Assembly (NCBI GenBank): GCA_026225435.1
Contig: JAMFST010000539.1
Coordinates: 1-8,389, forward strand
Reading direction: 5' to 3'
DNA from: Labilithrix luteola
Lineage (GTDB): Bacteria; Myxococcota_A; Polyangia; Polyangiales; Polyangiaceae
Length of the DNA stretch: 8,389 bases
Part shown: one piece after another, positions 6,024 through 8,389 of the stretch
Layout: every line of letters starts with the position of its first letter
Numbering within the stretch: the stretch's first letter is position 1
Program-made: the position numbers and the translations under genes
Notes under the pieces: model-generated
The model's database searches: none
What the model saw: only the letters and a program-made list of their open reading frames with translations
What the model was told of the DNA's origin: nothing

Positions 6024-8133
6024 ACAGCGAGGCGATCTGATCCGGGCCGGGCGGGTCGAGGCGGTCGGTGCTGTCGCGCAGCGCGCCGCCGAACGGGGCC
6101 ATCAGGCCGGCCGGATACACCGAGAGCACGGCGGCGAAGAGGAGAACGACGAAGGCGGTGCCGAGCTCCCACGAGCTCCAGCCCTTTGCACGGTCCGCGC
6201 CCGCACCCGGACGCCTCGACGACGTGGCGGCGAGCGCCCGATAAGCGCCGAAGGCACCCACCCCGGCGCTGACGGCGAAGGCTATCGCACCAAGGACGCT
6301 CGCCACCGGCGCCGAGGCGAACGCGCCGGTCACCGCGAGGAGCGTGCCCCACGCGCCGGGCCCGATCAGCGCCGCGGCGAAGAGCGCCCCGACCACGCCC
6401 ACCAGCCGACCGCCCCGCGAGCCGGCGCGCAGACCGCAGCCGGAGAGGAAGAGGAGCGCGATCACCGGCGCGACGGTCAGGAGGTAGGCCGCGGCGATCC
6501 CCTCCTGCGTGAGCGAGGCGAGACCGAGCAGCGCGGCGGCGCCCTGCGCCCCCACGAGGAGAGCCGCGCGCCGCCACAGCGACGGCGTGACCGAGGCGGC
6601 GAGCGCGTTCGCGAGGAAGAGGAGAGCGCCGAGGGTCGCGGTCGCCGGGCCGGACCAGCGGACCGCTTCGGGCAGGATCGCCGCGACCACACGGAGCAGG
6701 AGGTAGGTCCCCGCGGGGACCAGCGTGCCGGCGAGGATCATCGGGATGGCCCCGCCGGCGAACGGGAGCGCGTCCCCCTCGCCGTCCTCAGGTGCGCTCG
6801 CAGGAGAGATCGCCGCCACGAGCCCGCCGCCGAGCGGCAGGAGCGGCGAGAAGAGGAGCGCGGCCGCGACCAGCAGCACATAGGTAACCTTCACCGACGC
6901 CTGCGGCAGCGCACCGGTACCCACCAGCCCCTGTCGGATCAGCTCGACGATCGACGACAGGTGCGCCGCGTGCGTGCCGTCGACGAGGAACCCCGCGCCC
7001 GAGTGCGACCGGAGGATCGACACCGCCCCGGCGAGGAGCGCGAGCCCCAGCGCCCAGGTCGCGCCGACCCGCCGCGCGATGACGCGGGCCGCCGGCGTCG
7101 GCTCGGCTGCGATCAGGCGGACCGCGGCGACCGCGAGGAGCACGCCGAAGAGCACCAGCAGGACCAGGTCGCCCACCGTGAAGAACGCGATGGCGGCCGC
7201 CGAGACGAGCAGCACCAGCGGCACCGCGCGCGACTCCGCCGCGGTGGCGAGCCGCGTATCGTCGGCGCCCGGCGTGACGAGGATGGCGAGGAAGCTGGCG
7301 AGCGCCACCACCGTCACCAGCACGACGCCGAGCCCGTCGACACCGAGCGACAGCTCGATCCCCGAAGGGCCCGAGGCGACGATCCGGTCGACCAGCTGTA
7401 GCCCGTCGTTCCCCATGCTCCGCGTGAGCTCGGGGTCGAAATTCCCCAGCGCGTAGAGCGCCAGGAGCAGCTGCGCCGCGGTGACGGCCAGCCCGATGAG
7501 CCGGATGCGCGGGTCGACGGTGTCCTTCGTGCCTCGCAGCCCGAGGAGCGCGGTCGCCAGCGCACCGAGGAGCGGCAGCAAGAGCAGCCAGCCGAGCGGG
7601 TGCGCGGTCACCAGCGGGAAGGCGCTGTCGCGCATGGCGTGGACGGTGACCACCTGGAGCGGGAAGGCCGCGGTGTCCGGCTGCACCAGCACCTGCGCGT
7701 ACAGCTGCCGCACGCGCGTCAGCTTGCTCGGCGACCAGACGACGTTCACCTTCTTGGTCACGCCCGGCGCCAGGGTGAACGGCCCCGGCGCCCCCTCGCC
7801 CACGCGCACCACCAGATCCGGATCCGGCGGCTGCCCCGGCTCGTCGGTGAAGGAGCGGACCAAGAGCTCCTTCATCGGGATGGGCTGCGCGCCGCCGTTG
7901 CGGAGCGCGAACTGCGCGGCGAAGCCACCGCCATGCGCCTCGAGCTCGAGCGGCTGACCGTACGGCGTCGTGATCTCGACCCCGCCGTTCCCGGTGGTCG
8001 TGCCGACGAGCACACCGGTGGAGTGATCGTTCGGGTTCGGGCCGCTGTGCGGAGGGGCGGCCTGCGCCGTGACCACCCCGCCCGCGACGAGGGCACAGAT
8101 GAGACAGACGAGGAGACGGAGGCGCGCGCTCAT
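6022..8133 (-). CDS. NuoM/ND4-like (proton antiporter family) membrane protein with signal peptide and N-terminal periplasmic domain
   Basis: A 703-residue protein. Residues 1-25 form a signal peptide (RLRLLVCLICALVAGG, then AQA for cleavage). Residues about 30-170 are a secreted beta-rich domain with Ig-like spacing (FALRNGG, FTLAPGVTKKVNVVW, QLYAQVLV). About 14 hydrophobic helices follow from residue 176. They line up with E. coli NuoM: GIELSLGVDGLGVVLV with GISIHLAIDGLSLLMV, a PLLPL turn with PVVPL, TYLLLR with AYGLLR, and a final SVYPAGLM with GFYPQPIL. None of the NuoM proton-path residues is kept in this alignment: E144, K234, K265, H322, H348 and E407 align with V331, F428, P473, Q530, A554/P555 and A600. 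Arg200, Lys203, Arg209 and Arg211 after helix 1 fit a periplasmic N-terminus. The start at 8133 overlaps the upstream stop (ATGA); an ATG at 8184 would bury the signal peptide. Fold is fairly sure, function open. Confidence 0.85.
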   Translation of the reverse strand: MSARLRLLVCLICALVAGGVVTAQAAPPHSGPNPNDHSTGVLVGTTTGNGGVEITTPYGQPLELEAHGGGFAAQFALRNGGAQPIPMKELLVRSFTDEPGQPPDPDLVVRVGEGAPGPFTLAPGVTKKVNVVWSPSKLTRVRQLYAQVLVQPDTAAFPLQVVTVHAMRDSAFPLVTAHPLGWLLLLPLLGALATALLGLRGTKDTVDPRIRLIGLAVTAAQLLLALYALGNFDPELTRSMGNDGLQLVDRIVASGPSGIELSLGVDGLGVVLVTVVALASFLAILVTPGADDTRLATAAESRAVPLVLLVSAAAIAFFTVGDLVLLVLFGVLLAVAAVRLIAAEPTPAARVIARRVGATWALGLALLAGAVSILRSHSGAGFLVDGTHAAHLSSIVELIRQGLVGTGALPQASVKVTYVLLVAAALLFSPLLPLGGGLVAAISPASAPEDGEGDALPFAGGAIPMILAGTLVPAGTYLLLRVVAAILPEAVRWSGPATATLGALLFLANALAASVTPSLWRRAALLVGAQGAAALLGLASLTQEGIAAAYLLTVAPVIALLFLSGCGLRAGSRGGRLVGVVGALFAAALIGPGAWGTLLAVTGAFASAPVASVLGAIAFAVSAGVGAFGAYRALAATSSRRPGAGADRAKGWSSWELGTAFVVLLFAAVLSVYPAGLMAPFGGALRDSTDRLDPPGPDQIASL

Positions 8134-8389
8134 CGACCGCTCACCAGCAGCACGAGGAGGAGCAGCGCGAAGACGCCGGCGCACACCGCATCGAGGGTGC
8201 GTGCGCGCGGGGCGACCGCCACGTCCGCGGGCGGTTGCCCGGGACCGGAAGCAGGCGGCACGAGGAGCGAGAGGAACGCGGGCCCTGTCGCCGCGGCAGC
8301 GACCTCCTCACCATCCACAAGAGCAGGGGCCGCCTCGCCGTCGGGCGTCTTGCGCACCAGCGGCACCAGCGCGAGCACCGCCGCGACCG
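8130..8389 (-). CDS. C-terminal end of a membrane protein, possibly NuoL-like
   Basis: The frame is open to the right edge of the window and ends with TGA at 8130-8132, giving 85 visible residues; the N-terminal part is outside. The fragment starts in a hydrophobic stretch (VAAVLALVPLV). It then has a soluble Ala/Pro/Glu-rich linker (about 60 residues, ending PRARTLDA) and finishes with one strongly hydrophobic helix (VFALLLLVLLV, then SGR). The stop overlaps the start of the NuoM-like gene as ATGA, so the two are translated from one message. A terminal helix after a long loop would fit the C-terminus of a NuoL-type antiporter subunit, which commonly precedes NuoM. No diagnostic motif is visible, so this is only a guess from context. 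Confidence 0.7.
   Translation of the reverse strand, partial: VAAVLALVPLVRKTPDGEAAPALVDGEEVAAAATGPAFLSLLVPPASGPGQPPADVAVAPRARTLDAVCAGVFALLLLVLLVSGR

Noticed and set aside
8134..8184. Upstream ATG at 8184 for the NuoM-like gene
   Set aside because: It would add 17 Arg/Ala-rich residues before a well-formed signal peptide and overlap the upstream gene by over 50 bases, whereas the start at 8133 gives an ATGA junction.

Overview
The window is a GC-rich (by eye about 68-70% G+C), densely coded stretch that looks like a chromosome of a Myxococcota (former deltaproteobacterial) species. The main pointers are a PilZ domain of the type that is abundant as a paralogous family in myxobacteria, the density of two-component genes, and the codon bias toward G/C in the third position. 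The taxonomic call is an inference; no rRNA or marker search could be run.

Layout. Positions 1-2124 (+) hold the end of an F1Fo ATP synthase operon: a 5'-truncated atpA (alpha subunit) followed 9 bases later by atpG (gamma). The beta and epsilon genes (atpD, atpC) that usually follow are absent. Instead atpG runs head-on into a minus-strand gene, and the two 3' ends overlap by 11 bases. Positions 2114-5893 (-) hold a signalling cluster, read from high to low coordinates: a PilZ-domain protein with an intact c-di-GMP-binding motif, a receiver/HD-GYP c-di-GMP phosphodiesterase, a small divergent receiver-like protein, and a histidine kinase with a degenerate DHp-like segment, a receiver, a DHp domain and an ATPase domain. 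The last two genes share one base at the stop/start junction. Positions 6022-8389 (-) hold a 14-helix NuoM/ND4-like membrane protein with a cleavable signal peptide and an extra periplasmic beta-rich domain. It overlaps by ATGA with the 3' end of another membrane protein that runs off the window.

How the genes may work together. The signalling cluster makes a coherent c-di-GMP module: the kinase could phosphorylate the receiver of the HD-GYP protein, which would degrade c-di-GMP, while the PilZ protein would read the c-di-GMP level. The most unusual item is the NuoM-like protein. It keeps the fold-level pattern of a complex I antiporter subunit, but in my hand alignment it lacks every charged or histidine residue known to matter for proton transfer in E. 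coli NuoM. It may be a structural or repurposed relative, not a pump.

No RNA genes, CRISPR arrays, insertion sequences, integrases or attachment sites were seen. No gap between genes exceeds 130 bases.
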